Below are positions 1-9,688 of a DNA stretch of 64,000 nt, piece by piece. This stretch comes from Mycobacterium paraterrae (GTDB lineage Bacteria > Actinomycetota > Actinomycetes > Mycobacteriales > Mycobacteriaceae), in NCBI RefSeq assembly GCF_022430545.2, contig NZ_CP092488.2:1798001-1862000 (forward strand), written 5' to 3'. The position numbers and the translations under genes were made by a program. The stretch's first letter is position 1, and each line of letters opens with the position of its first letter. Under the pieces are notes generated by a model, which had not been told where the DNA came from, did no database searches, and saw only the letters and a list, made by a program, of their open reading frames with translations.

Positions 1-1083
1 ACCGGTGACGGGAAAGTCGTGCTTGCGCAAGTCGGCCAACATGACTGCGGAATTGCTGATGCCCCAGACGGTGTGGTCTTCCTCAGCGGGGTAGCCCGCG
101 GCGACGACGGGCAGAATCGCGTTGTCGCGATGGCTGATTGCGGTGACGTGGTAGACCGGTTTGGCGGAGCGGCCCGCCGGGAGGAGGTAACCGGGGTACT
201 CCGACATCGGACCTTCTAGGGCGGTCTCTTCGATGCTTACCCAGCCCTCGATGACGATCTCTGAGGAGGCGGGCACGTGCAGGTCGTTGGTGTGGGCCTT
301 GACGACGTCGATCGGCTTTTTGAGGTAGGCACCTATTGCGCCGGCCTCGGAGATATGGTCAGGAAGTGGCGCGCCGGCGAAATACGGTACGACCGGCTCT
401 TGGCCCAGTGATAAGGCGAACGGCATATTTTCGCCGCGCTCTTTCCAGACTCCGAAGATCTGCCCGAGATGTTGCATGGGTTGGAACAGCCCAACCATGG
501 TGTTTTTGTCGCGCAACGCGATTCGGGAGATCGACCAGTTGGTCCATTCTCCGTCGGGATGTGGGGCGACGATGGTGCCGAAGGTGTTGATGAAGCGGTC
601 ACCGTCGCCGCAGTGGATTAGTGGGGTGGGCAGCGCGAACAGATCGATGTCGTCACCGGTCACGATGTTGGCTTGGAATGGGGCGTTGTCGACTATGCGC
701 GGTGCGATGGGTGGGGCGTCGACCACGCGGGAAAGAGCTTCGACGATGTCAGTGCCGGTCGCGGTCACGGGCAGACCTAGCGCAATAGCGGCGCGGATAA
801 GGGCGCGTCCGGGCAGTGCGCTGACCCCGCCGGGGGCGCCGAGTACCCGAAATCCTGGTTGAGAGTCGTTGATGCGGTTGAACAGTGGCGCTGGAGCCCC
901 GGTTTCGAGGACGTGGCGGATGATTGCGCCGATCTCAAGGTTCCAGTCGACAGGTTCGTCGATTTCGACCAGGTCGCCGTGCTCGCGCAGTGCGGTGATG
1001 AACTCACGCAGGTCTTTGAGGTGCTGAGGTGTGAAGCCCGGATCGGTATACCGGCTCGGGGCTGGTGAACCCACGTGTGTCAC
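1..1083 (-). CDS. UbiD-family decarboxylase, 3' end cut by the window
   Basis: UbiD enzymes are prenylated-FMN-dependent (de)carboxylases of aromatic or alpha,beta-unsaturated acids. Reading leftwards from GTG at 1083, the frame stays open to the window edge (361 codons; the C-terminus lies outside). Visible are the N-terminal LREFITALREHGDLVEID, then INTFGT and NWSISRIAL with Arg187, then EGPMSEY with Glu290 and Glu295. These fit the family's catalytic Arg-Glu-Glu set and its spacing. AGGAAGG lies four bases before the GTG and no ATG competes. No UbiX flavin prenyltransferase is visible nearby. The gene diverges from the MDR at 1418 across 334 bases holding two CTGTCA elements. Family assignment is firm; the substrate cannot be read from the sequence. 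Confidence 0.88.
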   Translation of the reverse strand, partial: MTHVGSPAPSRYTDPGFTPQHLKDLREFITALREHGDLVEIDEPVDWNLEIGAIIRHVLETGAPAPLFNRINDSQPGFRVLGAPGGVSALPGRALIRAAIALGLPVTATGTDIVEALSRVVDAPPIAPRIVDNAPFQANIVTGDDIDLFALPTPLIHCGDGDRFINTFGTIVAPHPDGEWTNWSISRIALRDKNTMVGLFQPMQHLGQIFGVWKERGENMPFALSLGQEPVVPYFAGAPLPDHISEAGAIGAYLKKPIDVVKAHTNDLHVPASSEIVIEGWVSIEETALEGPMSEYPGYLLPAGRSAKPVYHVTAISHRDNAILPVVAAGYPAEEDHTVWGISNSAVMLADLRKHDFPVTG

Positions 1084-1261
1084 AGATCCTTCCTTTCTCT
1101 GTAGTTGATCATCGGCGCGCGGCGAGCAATGAAGGGTTCAGTTCGTCGCGAGTGCACGGGTACATCGCGAAATCGCGAGTGCTGAAGATCTCGAGTGTTC
1201 ATAACAGGGCTTGTTTCCGCGGACGGCATATCCAGCGAATGCTATTCGGGGTGAATCGGTG

Positions 1262-1280
1262 GCGCTGTCAAGATTTTCGG
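1262..1280 (+). promoter_or_regulatory. CTGTCA element (UbiD side)
   Basis: GCGCTGTCAAGATTTTCGG. Close to the consensus of an 11-copy element found in promoters of the left part of the window. The GCG end faces the UbiD gene, 178 bases away. Confidence 0.55.
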
Positions 1281-1302
1281 CATGCGCTGCGAAAGATGGG
1301 CG

Positions 1303-1321
1303 ATGAAGATTGTGATAGCGC
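1303..1321 (-). promoter_or_regulatory. CTGTCA element (MDR side)
   Basis: On the minus strand GCGCTATCACAATCTTCAT, nearly the same as the copy at 27993. One base of the CTGTCA core differs (CTATCA). The GCG end faces the MDR gene, 96 bases away. Confidence 0.45.
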
Positions 1322-1417
1322 AGCGTGGGGGGGCTGGGTAGTGATGCAGGGTGTGCCGCGCGCATCAAACCGATGAGTGACGGCGTGCACAGAATCGATG
1401 TGAGGGAGGACGCGGTT

Positions 1418-2410
1418 GTGAAAGCGTGGTTGTGGGACGGGGGAGCGGGACTGGACCACTTGCATGTGCAGCAGACGGCCGATCCTGTTCCCCAACCCGG
1501 CGAGGTTGTGCTCGAAGTGCACTACGCAGCGCTCAATCCCGCCGATCGGATGCTCGCCGAACGTCGTTACCCCTATCCGGTCGATCCGCCGCTGCCGCAC
1601 GTGCTGGGCCGCGATGGCGTTGGCACCGTCATTGCCGTCGGTGACGGCGTGACTGATGTGTCGGTGGGCGAGCGGCGCGTCATTCTGCGTGGCGACACCG
1701 GCGTCAATCGGTGGGGCACGTTCGCCGAACAGGTGGCGCTGTCAGCGAGCACCCTTGTCGAGATTCCCGAGGGCTGGACTGAAGAACAAGCGGCGGGAGC
1801 GACGTTGGTGTATCTGTCGGCTTATCACGCCCTGACCATGTGGGAGCCGCTCAAGGAGCACTCGGTCGTGCTGGTCACTGGTGCCTCTGGCGGGGTGGGC
1901 TTGGCCGCCGTGCAGTTAGCCGTCGCGATGGGCCATACGGTGGTGGCGCTGACCCGCAGCGAGGACAAACAGCGCCGACTCCGCGAGGTGGGCGCTGCTT
2001 ATGCGTTTAATCCCAATGACCCGCAGTGGGTTTCCCTTGCCGAAGACGCGCTAGGCGGACGCGGGGTCGATTTGGCGGTTGAGACGATCGGCGGCCCGCT
2101 GTTCCCCCAAGTCATCGAAACCATGGGCGAGCTGGGTCGGCTCAGCCTAGTCGGCGAACTCGGCGGCCCAGTGCCCAATTTCTACACCGGGACGTTGTTT
2201 TCGCGACGTCTCAGGATCGGCGCCATGGCACTAGCCGGCTACACCTCCGAACAACATCACACGGCCTGGCGCGAACTGCTGGCAGTGCTGGCGGCCTCGT
2301 CGGCCCGCCCCCTCATCGATCGAGTATTTCCGTTCGACCAACTCGTGGATGCCTTCGCACGCCTCGCCGAAGGCCCGTTGGGCAAGGTGGTCGTCAATAT
2401 CAAGGCTTGA
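1418..2410 (+). CDS. Quinone-oxidoreductase-like MDR dehydrogenase
   Basis: A 330-residue medium-chain dehydrogenase/reductase of the NADPH:quinone reductase type. It has an N-terminal GroES-like fold (PGEVVLEVHYAALNPADRML, GRDGVGTVIAVGDGV) and a Rossmann domain with VLVTGASGGVGLAAVQLA near residues 150-170. The zinc-ligand cysteines of alcohol dehydrogenases are absent, so a zinc-free reductase of quinones or enones is likely. The frame is open further upstream, but GTG at 1418 follows AGGGAGGA by seven bases and begins the conserved VKAWLW segment. It diverges from the UbiD gene and has its own CTGTCA element about 96 bases upstream. Confidence 0.85.
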   Translation: MKAWLWDGGAGLDHLHVQQTADPVPQPGEVVLEVHYAALNPADRMLAERRYPYPVDPPLPHVLGRDGVGTVIAVGDGVTDVSVGERRVILRGDTGVNRWGTFAEQVALSASTLVEIPEGWTEEQAAGATLVYLSAYHALTMWEPLKEHSVVLVTGASGGVGLAAVQLAVAMGHTVVALTRSEDKQRRLREVGAAYAFNPNDPQWVSLAEDALGGRGVDLAVETIGGPLFPQVIETMGELGRLSLVGELGGPVPNFYTGTLFSRRLRIGAMALAGYTSEQHHTAWRELLAVLAASSARPLIDRVFPFDQLVDAFARLAEGPLGKVVVNIKA

Positions 2411-2805
2411 CCATGCCGTGATACGTGAAAGGTGACGGCGCCGATTGACGCCACGGCATGAAAGCAGTTGTCGGCGTTGATGGTTGGTGATCCAAGATCG
2501 TCAGGATTTTCGCTGACGGTGACCGGGTTCTGTGCAGGGAGTATTCAGCCCGCCATGGCTGAGCCATACAGCCACGGCACCGATCGACATCGCCCTGGTC
2601 GACGGCGCGAGCGGTCGTAGCCAAGATAGATGTCGATGCTAATTCCATGACTGCCAGTGATTTTCAGGTACTGCGATTGCCACGCTGTCGCGGGTATCGA
2701 TGAGATTGGAGCTGATGCGATCGAGAGGTGTGGGCATGTTTCGCCGATGCAATTCAGAGTCCGCGATCACCGCGGCGCTTTTGACGCGGTGAGAGGGTTC
2801 GGTGG
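2411..2805. other. Intergenic region, no gene seen
   Basis: This is a 395-base gap between two converging genes. Short open frames exist but resemble no family and lack start signals. No strong hairpin was recognised. Confidence 0.5.
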
Positions 2806-5800
2806 TCACACCAACCCCAGCACCGACAAATCGGCGACGTACTTGCTGATCAGCGTCCGGTCAAGGTGCGGGATGTCGTGAACGTCGCCGACTCCGGCGC
2901 TGCGCACGGCATCGCGGAACACTGCAGTCGGAGCTGACGCGCCTCGCACTGGATGCTGTGGGCTGCGGAACGCGTCGAGCAGAGCCAGCACCGAGCGTCG
3001 CCGCTGATGTGCGGGAAGGCCGCGCAGCGCACCTTCGAAGCGTCGCACCCACTCGGCGTAGTCCTCGATGCGGGTGATCGCGGCGCCGCCGGCGATCAGC
3101 CAGTCCACGATCGCGTCCAATGAGATGTCATCGTCGTGTGGATTCATCACATCGAAGGACGTAAATCCCGCGCGCTGGTCGGCGCCGATCGTCGCGATCG
3201 CCTCGGCGACGAAACGAACGGGAAGCCCGTCGTAGTGCGCACGAGGCCGCATTCCGGAACCGTCACCGAGGTAGAAGCTGCCCGGGGCAAGGCCAGTCAC
3301 CAGCACACTGAGCAGCAAGCGGGTGAACATGTCGGTCTCGTTGAGCTGTCCAGGGTAACGGTCGTGCCCCAAAATCATGTCGGCGCGAAAGACGTTGACC
3401 GGCAGTCCGCACAGGTCGTGCGCTTCTCGCAGCAGCACTTCGCCGGCCCATTTGCTGGTGGCGTAGCCGTTGGCGTAGCTGTCGTCGAGGAGGCGGTGTG
3501 GGCTGACCTGCCGGATGTCGCCGTCCTCGACGAAATCCGCTACGCCCAGTGTCATTGCCACTGTAGACAAATACGTCACAGGCTTGATGCGCTCAGTGAT
3601 CGCGAGCCGGATGATCTCCGCGGTGCCAACGACATTGGGTCCGAACAACTGTCCGTAGGGCAGCACATGATTGACCAGGGCGGCGGGATGGACGACCATG
3701 TCGACGTCGCGAGCAAGCCGCCGCCAGGTCGGTTCGTCGAGCCCGAGATTGGGCTCGTTGATATCGCCGGGGATGACTTCGAGATGGTGAGCGGCCAGCC
3801 TGCGAAAATCGGCCAGGGCTGCTCCGTCGCCGACGGCGAACGCGTCCTCAAGGCGGCGGGTTGCGGCGGCAGCGTCACGGCCGCGCACCAGTGCGATCAA
3901 TCGGCCGCCGTTGTCTGACAGCCGTTTTAGCCATTCCAGGGCCAGGAATCTGCCGAGCCAGCCGTTGGCTCCGGTCAGTAGCACGGTGGTGATCGTGTCC
4001 GCCGGGCTCGCGGCGTGGGGCGCTGCCCGCAATGTGTCTGCGTCGATGAAGCGTGCCAGGACCAGATCGTTGGCGGCGACTGAGGTGGCGTGGGGGCCGT
4101 GCACTTGTGCGGCGGTCGGGCGGGCACCGTCGGAGGCGCGTTCACCGTCGATGTATGTGGCCAGAGCTGTGAGGTCGCTCGATGGCCCGATGATGACGCC
4201 CACCGGCACCTCGACGCCGAAGATTTCTTCGAGGAGCTTGGAGAAGCTCAGCGCCGACAACGAGTCGCCGCCGAGGTCGATGAAATGTGCGTCGCGGTCG
4301 GGTTGATCGTCCGGCAGCCCTAGCAGCGTTTGCGCCGCTTGAATGACGGTATCGAGTGCCGGTCCGGTGCCGCCGGCGCGGCGCAACGCCGAAAGGCCCT
4401 CAGAGCGCGCCGCGTCCAGTTCAGCGTACACATGCTCGAGTTGTTGCCCGTAGCGTTCTTTCAGTTTGGGGCGCAACAACTTTCCCACACCAGACAGTAG
4501 GCCGTTGCCAGGTGTGAAGGGCTCGTCGTCGATGAGGAAATCGGCGGGCACCTCGTAGGACTGCAATTGGTGGATCCGCGCGACTTCTCGCAGCGATTCG
4601 CGCACGGCGGTCTTCAGCGCGAAGCGGTCTTGATACTTTGATCGCGCCTCATCGGTGGGTATCACCACCGCCAGCAGTGTTGAGCGAGCGCTGTTGCCGT
4701 AGAGGAAGATTTGACCTACCAGCGGTGCGCTGGCGAAAACTGTCTCCAGGTTCGCGACCGCGACGAATTCGCCCTGGGCAAGTTTGATGACGTTGTTGCG
4801 CCGGTCGACGTAGCGGACCTGGTTGGGCGCGATCTCGGCGACCACGTCACCGGTTCGGTAGTAGCCTTCGGCGTCGAACGCGTCGGCAGTGACATCGGGG
4901 CGCTTGAAGTATCCCGGCATGGCCGTCGCCGATTTGATCAGGAGCTCACCGCGCGGGTGCGGTCGATCGGTGGTGAAGTATCCCAGCTCGGAGACGTCGG
5001 TCAGCCGGTAGTCAAGTACCGGCGGGCGTGCGATGACACCGTCGCGTGATACCACGCCGATCTCGGTCAGGCCGTAGGCGTCGATGACCGGTGCGTCGAG
5101 GGTAGCGCGTATGAACTCACGCATCTGGGATGACAGCGGCGCGGTCGTCACCATGCCTAGCAGCACCCGGCCCCCTAGCACCTGTTCACGCAACTCGGCC
5201 TTCGCGACAAGGTCGGCGACCGCAGCATCTTCGCCGGCGGACACGAGTTGGTCTACCCGCGTCTGGTGGCGCTGGTGCAGCATGTCGACAACCCTGGGGA
5301 CTAGCAGGATATGCGTCGGCCGCACTAGTCGCCAGTCATCGAACAGCGTCGACAAGTCGCTTCGTGCAACGAAATAACTGATACCACCTGCTTGCAAGGC
5401 AACTGACAGAGCCGAGCGTCCGGCCATGTGATTCAGGGGCGCGAAGTTCACGTTGACGACAGGCAGCGTTGAGTCGATGACCAGGTTGGCTGTCCACAAC
5501 GCGGTGACCATCCGTTCAGTCCACATGGCGCCTTTCGGCAGCCCGGTACTGCCAGATGTGTACAGGATCATGGCCAGCCTGCTGTCGTCGTCATCCATGT
5601 ACGGTGCCGGTGCAGCGCGGCCGCGGCCGCGCAGGATGACGGTGCCGAGATCGTCGACGGTGACATCGTGTTCGGCCAGACGGGTGCGGGCAGCCTCTAC
5701 GGAGGCACGGTGCCAGCGGACCCGGGTGTCGTAGTCGAAGGCCACAAGCCGCCGCACTGACGGCGTGTTCAGCGCGGCCTCGATCCCGATGTCGAGATAG

Positions 5801-6291
5801 TCCATGCTTACCGTTAGCACTGCGGGCTGCGCTTCTTCGAGCAGCGGTACCAGCCGCGACGCCGCAAGGTTGTGCTGCAAAGGAACCGAGACGAGACCGA
5901 GATAGTTGTTGGTCAGATCGATGGTGAGGTAATCGGCGCTGGCGAAGCCGATCATAGCGACGAGATCGCCTGGGGTGAGCGGATTTTCGTCAGAACTCCA
6001 AGCGGCGGCAATGTCTTTGACGTTCGACCACACCTGGGCATAGCTCACTGTGTCGAAGTGCGGCTGCAACTCGACCTCGCCTTCGGCGTTGAGCGTGGCA
6101 GCGCGCTGACCCAGCGCTGGCCGATCGGCGTAGCCGGTCATCATGATCTCGAGGACCTCAGCCAACCGCAAGCCCGGGCGGCGGAATGCCTCCACAACGG
6201 CCGGGTCAGGTTTGGCGGTCTGCAATTGGGAGATTTCGGTGACTTCCGGTACCGCTGCGCGGGTGCGGGCGTCAATCGCCTCTGAGCTCAT
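2806..6291 (-). CDS. car: Carboxylic acid reductase (A-PCP-R)
   Basis: Carboxylic acid reductase turns carboxylic acids into aldehydes with ATP and NADPH, and needs phosphopantetheinylation. At 1161 residues it is full length. In order it has an adenylation domain (ILYTSGSTGLPKGA about 243-256, YGLTEIG about 406, YYRTGDV about 477), a carrier domain with GGDSLSAL (Ser677 the expected phosphopantetheine site), and a reductase domain with TGANGWLG (about 773-780) and the catalytic YATSK pair Tyr941/Lys945. GGAAGGGA precedes the ATG. It stands alone on the minus strand. In mycobacteria the family reduces fatty and aromatic acids, so it could work with the aldehyde dehydrogenase, UbiD and MDR genes nearby, though this is only inferred from location. 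Confidence 0.95.
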   Translation of the reverse strand: MSSEAIDARTRAAVPEVTEISQLQTAKPDPAVVEAFRRPGLRLAEVLEIMMTGYADRPALGQRAATLNAEGEVELQPHFDTVSYAQVWSNVKDIAAAWSSDENPLTPGDLVAMIGFASADYLTIDLTNNYLGLVSVPLQHNLAASRLVPLLEEAQPAVLTVSMDYLDIGIEAALNTPSVRRLVAFDYDTRVRWHRASVEAARTRLAEHDVTVDDLGTVILRGRGRAAPAPYMDDDDSRLAMILYTSGSTGLPKGAMWTERMVTALWTANLVIDSTLPVVNVNFAPLNHMAGRSALSVALQAGGISYFVARSDLSTLFDDWRLVRPTHILLVPRVVDMLHQRHQTRVDQLVSAGEDAAVADLVAKAELREQVLGGRVLLGMVTTAPLSSQMREFIRATLDAPVIDAYGLTEIGVVSRDGVIARPPVLDYRLTDVSELGYFTTDRPHPRGELLIKSATAMPGYFKRPDVTADAFDAEGYYRTGDVVAEIAPNQVRYVDRRNNVIKLAQGEFVAVANLETVFASAPLVGQIFLYGNSARSTLLAVVIPTDEARSKYQDRFALKTAVRESLREVARIHQLQSYEVPADFLIDDEPFTPGNGLLSGVGKLLRPKLKERYGQQLEHVYAELDAARSEGLSALRRAGGTGPALDTVIQAAQTLLGLPDDQPDRDAHFIDLGGDSLSALSFSKLLEEIFGVEVPVGVIIGPSSDLTALATYIDGERASDGARPTAAQVHGPHATSVAANDLVLARFIDADTLRAAPHAASPADTITTVLLTGANGWLGRFLALEWLKRLSDNGGRLIALVRGRDAAAATRRLEDAFAVGDGAALADFRRLAAHHLEVIPGDINEPNLGLDEPTWRRLARDVDMVVHPAALVNHVLPYGQLFGPNVVGTAEIIRLAITERIKPVTYLSTVAMTLGVADFVEDGDIRQVSPHRLLDDSYANGYATSKWAGEVLLREAHDLCGLPVNVFRADMILGHDRYPGQLNETDMFTRLLLSVLVTGLAPGSFYLGDGSGMRPRAHYDGLPVRFVAEAIATIGADQRAGFTSFDVMNPHDDDISLDAIVDWLIAGGAAITRIEDYAEWVRRFEGALRGLPAHQRRRSVLALLDAFRSPQHPVRGASAPTAVFRDAVRSAGVGDVHDIPHLDRTLISKYVADLSVLGLV

Positions 6292-6699
6292 GGGATGTCC
6301 CTTCCTTCGACATCGGTGTGCAACGCGATGTGTTGCCGCCGGCTTCCCTCATCGAGCCTTCAGGGCTTATCTGCTGTGCGTTCGAATCCACCTCGCAGCG
6401 GGCGCAGGGCGGGCCTAAAATGTCTGCACGACAACGTATTTGAGGCAACGAACGCGCGTTGTATTCAGCGAGTGAAGTGGCATTAATACGACGAATCGTG
6501 GCAGAAATCGGCGCCTCTGCCGGTCTGGACCGGCGACCAGTCGTCAACGCCTGACGACGCCACCGCTCAACCAGCCAAGGTCACCCGACTCGCAGATGTT
6601 GCATACAACTCTCACGTTGCCTCGACGCTCGTTACCGTGCGGCCCTCCTCCTGCACCACCCTGCAGCGACGCAATGATCTCGCCCGAAAGGAGGTATCG

Positions 6700-6718
6700 C
6701 AAAAGATGTTGACAGCGC
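6700..6718 (-). promoter_or_regulatory. CTGTCA element with no intact target gene
   Basis: On the minus strand GCGCTGTCAACATCTTTTG, a close match to the consensus. Its GCG end faces right, where only a possible gene remnant starts about 100 bases on. It is the one copy that does not face an intact neighbouring gene. Confidence 0.45.
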
Positions 6719-6817
6719 CAACCGGCGATCCTGCGTTGGGTCCGCACCGCGATTTGACCAGTGGGGCAACCGAACACCCGTGAAGAGCTCCGCGATGGCT
6801 TTGGGGGATTGCACGAG

Positions 6818-7140
6818 ATGCGCGTCACTGCCAACGATCTCATCGAGGTCGTGCTGGCCTTAACACCAAGGCGGCGGGGCACCTTACGCCCTGTGGGCCG
6901 ATTCGGCTGGGGGCCGTCGAGCTTGACGGCGTTCGCATGACACCGGTACTCACCTGGCTCGCCGCCGGCCGGGTCCTTCCAGGCGATCAGCTATACCGGA
7001 TTCGCCTTGCCGCACCTACTTTCTGTGGCGCACAGTCACTTCCGGCTGGTCGCCGGTCAACGGCCTGACCGCCGTCACTGTCGCCGCAATCGCTTGTGCG
7101 GTGTGGCTGGCAGGCACCACGCGAGCCAGCCAGCGCGATG
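6818..7140 (+). pseudogene. Possible decayed gene
   Basis: Fragments that read like protein appear in different frames. First comes MRVTANDLIEVVLALTPRRR, then ELDGVRMTPVLTWLAAGRV, then a hydrophobic stretch NGLTAVTVAAIACAVWLAG followed by a basic tail. No single frame joins them. A CTGTCA element lies 99 bases before the ATG at 6818, the spacing seen for intact genes. I do not recognise the family, and the call is tentative. Confidence 0.22.
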
Positions 7141-7144
7141 AAGG

Positions 7145-7182
7145 AAGGTCCCGCCCCGGAGACGTTGCCGGGGCGGGACCTT
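7145..7182. terminator. Strong hairpin, probable terminator of the 7206-7913 SDR gene
   Basis: A perfect 15-base stem (7145-7159 with 7168-7182, GC-rich core CCCGCCCCGG) surrounds an 8-base loop. It lies 23 bases past the stop codon of the minus-strand SDR. No T-run follows, which is usual for mycobacterial terminators. Confidence 0.75.
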
Positions 7183-7205
7183 AGGGGAGTTGATCGACGA
7201 GCTGC

Positions 7206-7913
7206 TCAGCCGCCCAGGATCGCTGTGTAACGCGACGGGTCTGAAGTGAGCGTGCTTTTAACCACGCCACTGATATCGTCGGCGAGCACCTCGGTGTGGC
7301 CGGCCTGCAGTCCGTCCAGCGCGGCTTTAACGACCTGCTGCGGCTCGACGTTGTCGATCGGGAACTGACTGCCCATCGTGGTGTTGACCGCGCCGGAGTG
7401 CAGTCCGACCACAAGGGTGTTCTGGCCGGCGAGCTCGAGGCGCAGCGCGTCGGTGAGGTTCCATGCCGCCGCCTTGCTGGCGCTGTAGCCCGCCATGCCC
7501 GGGAACGAGAACCACGACACCGCCGACAGAGCGTTGACAAGGGCGCCGCCACCGTTCGCCTTGAGCACGGGCGCGAACGCCTGCGCCACCGAGACGAGCC
7601 CAAACACGTTGGTCTCGAATTCCTGGTGAACCTCGTCGAGGTCAGCGGTGAGCAACGGTTGGCTCGTGGCGATCGCGGCGTTGTTGATCACGATCTGGAC
7701 GTCGTGCGCCTGCCGAGCGGCTGCGGCCACCTGAGCCTTATCGGTTACGTCGAGGGCGATCGGCACCACACCCTCGGCTTGGGAAACTGTTTCGGGATTA
7801 CGGGCGGCGGCGTAGATCTTCGCGGCGCCACGCTCACGAAGTTGACGAACCCATTCGGCGCCGATACCGCGATTGGCGCCAGTGACCAGAACTACCGAAC
7901 CCTTGATGTCCAT
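7206..7913 (-). CDS. Short-chain dehydrogenase/reductase (SDR)
   Basis: A 235-residue classical SDR. The cofactor motif VTGANRGIG lies near residue 10, NNAA near 80, and the catalytic Ser and YSASK in the second half (SAVSWFSFPGMAGYSASKAA). It probably oxidises or reduces an alcohol/carbonyl pair with NAD(P)(H); the substrate is unknown. The frame stays open far upstream, but ATG at 7913 follows GAAAGGG and starts the fold (MDIKGSVVLVTGA), so the upstream part is taken as non-coding. It diverges from the AraC regulator at 8593, and a strong hairpin follows its stop. Confidence 0.85.
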   Translation of the reverse strand: MDIKGSVVLVTGANRGIGAEWVRQLRERGAAKIYAAARNPETVSQAEGVVPIALDVTDKAQVAAAARQAHDVQIVINNAAIATSQPLLTADLDEVHQEFETNVFGLVSVAQAFAPVLKANGGGALVNALSAVSWFSFPGMAGYSASKAAAWNLTDALRLELAGQNTLVVGLHSGAVNTTMGSQFPIDNVEPQQVVKAALDGLQAGHTEVLADDISGVVKSTLTSDPSRYTAILGG

Positions 7914-8592
7914 AGAAGTGCCCTTTCTTGTTTTCACCGACCCGACGTGTCCGCCGGTCACCCGTGCCCAACTGTCCGCTAGTTGCGTTCTATTCCGCTT
8001 TCGGACATAACATCTGCTGGGACCTACTGGCTTCGTGCGACATATCGCGCGTTTTGCAAATAACGTGACGTGATGAGTGCATTGATCGTGGGGGCGGGAA
8101 GTCACCTCTGCGTTCGACACTGCCCCGGGACTCGTCAACACTCGATCAGGTCCCAAAGGTGGGTTAGCTGAAAGCACTGCAGCGATGCGGCCGAACTCTT
8201 CCGGCCGGCACGAAATTTCCTCGGCTGCACTGGAGTTCGAGGACCCAGAGGTGGACTGGACCACGCAGTGTGGCGGCCTCGCTTGCAGCTTCAATGACCA
8301 ACGCGATGGTGCGCGCTCCCGCGGCGCGATTCCTCTCGATCACCCCGGCCAGACCGGGGGACTGTCGTGGCTGAGAGCCCGTCTGTCGGTGCAGTGGGAA
8401 TGAAACGTCGCCGACTAGCGCACGAGCCATCGATCTGCGATCTCTGACGATTGCATCGGTGGGCGGCCGCATAAAAGCCAAATCATTTGATAGCCAGCCG
8501 AACAACACCCGCGCTACCGTCGCCAGCATCGGCGAGAGCACCCACTACCCGTGCGACGTCGCAGTGGCGGCTCTTTTGGCGGGAGGACGACC
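7914..8592. other. Long divergent intergenic region, SDR / AraC
   Basis: This is a 679-base gap with no recognisable gene; the open frames in it have no family signature. It must carry the promoters of the SDR and the AraC gene. I looked for the CTGTCA element here and did not find it. Confidence 0.5.
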
Positions 8593-9519
8593 GTGCCCGA
8601 ATACGCTGCGAGACTGCTCCTGCGCACAGACACCGTGTCAGCGTGGGATGTGGTGTGCCCTGGGTTGACTCGGGATCGCGCCGAGGAGGAGTCCGCGCCG
8701 GGTGCCCGGTTCGTCTTTCCGTACCGCGGTGTCTATGTTCATGCAGTCGGCCTCAGCGAGTACGTCGCCGACGCCAATCACGTAGTGATCGTCAATGCCG
8801 ACGAGCCGTATCAGGTCAGTCATCCTGTTGATGGTGGAGATGCCACGCTCACTATCGGCATCGACCCTGTCGCGTTACACGAACTCGCTCCACCGCAATA
8901 TCTCAGTGCGCCGGGTCGTCTCGCATCGAATTGCCGCGTTCTGCGCATCGATGCGCACACCCAGATCACCGCGGCACAATTGCGTCAACGTCTCGTGCGG
9001 TGCACGATCAACCCAGCCGCCGCCGAGACGGTCGCCCTCGATCTGATCCGGCACACGCTAAGTGCCAACGGATCTCACACGGCCCGCAACCGAGACGGCC
9101 GCCCGCAACGAATGGTTGACCGTGTCAAGCTTCTATTGTCCGCTGACCCTTCGCGCAAGTGGGCCCTTGAGGAAATCGCTCAATACATCGGCGTGACACC
9201 GGTCTATCTCACCGACGCCTTCAGACGGGTTGAGGGTATCCCGTTCTACCGCTACCACATTCGGCTCCGATTGGTCCACTCGCTCGCGGTGCTCGCCGAC
9301 TACGACACCGTCGAATCGCTCGCCCACAGGTTCGGTTTCCATAGCCACAGTCACTTCAGCTCAGCGTTCAAACAAGCGTTTCAGCAAACCCCGTCGGAGT
9401 TTAAACGCTCAATCAGTCCCGGCGGTAGTGCAGGTCTCGCCCATCGCGAAATACGCGCCGTCGACGACGCGAGGGTCTACGTGTCTCGGGCGCTGCGGGC
9501 CAGCAAGCCGTTTTCCTAG
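8593..9519 (+). CDS. AraC-family regulator, paralog of the 22852 gene
   Basis: A 308-residue regulator with an N-terminal cupin-like sensor half (FVFPYRGVYVHAVG, ADEPYQVSHPV) and a C-terminal AraC double helix-turn-helix (WALEEIAQYIGVTPVYLTDAFRRVEG, then ESLAHRFGFHSHSHFSSAFK and TPSEFKRSI). GTG at 8593 was chosen because GGAGGA precedes it, and because the paralog at 22852 starts with the same VPEY sequence. The two share most of their length. It may bind the repeated CTGTCA elements of this region, which is an inference from location only. Confidence 0.85.
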   Translation: MPEYAARLLLRTDTVSAWDVVCPGLTRDRAEEESAPGARFVFPYRGVYVHAVGLSEYVADANHVVIVNADEPYQVSHPVDGGDATLTIGIDPVALHELAPPQYLSAPGRLASNCRVLRIDAHTQITAAQLRQRLVRCTINPAAAETVALDLIRHTLSANGSHTARNRDGRPQRMVDRVKLLLSADPSRKWALEEIAQYIGVTPVYLTDAFRRVEGIPFYRYHIRLRLVHSLAVLADYDTVESLAHRFGFHSHSHFSSAFKQAFQQTPSEFKRSISPGGSAGLAHREIRAVDDARVYVSRALRASKPFS

Positions 9520-9688
9520 GCGATGCCGATACCGGCGAGACCGATGACCAACGTGTCAGACAACGATGAATAACCCTGTTTACCAACCTCGATGCACCAA
9601 GCCGCAGTTAGTTCAGCGACGCGTTCACACATGTTCAGACGACGCCGCATCCGCGTCGCTCCTGCGTTGCTCGTGTCGTACACAAAGA

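Larger units (their letters stand above)
1084..1417. other. Divergent promoter region, UbiD / MDR reductase
   Basis: This 334-base gap holds no credible gene. It contains two copies of the CTGTCA element (1262-1280 on plus, 1303-1321 on minus), each with its GCG end toward one of the two genes. A short repeat TCGCGA-AA-TCGCGA lies at 1165-1178. Confidence 0.6.
6292..7205. other. Gene-poor gap upstream of car
   Basis: There is no intact gene in 914 bases. It holds the car promoter, one CTGTCA element pointing into the gap (6700-6718), a stretch that may be a decayed gene (6818-7140), and a strong hairpin at the right edge. Confidence 0.5.

Noticed and set aside
1165..1178. TCGCGA-AA-TCGCGA as a separate operator
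   Set aside because: Common sequence type in GC-rich DNA, single copy and without supporting position.
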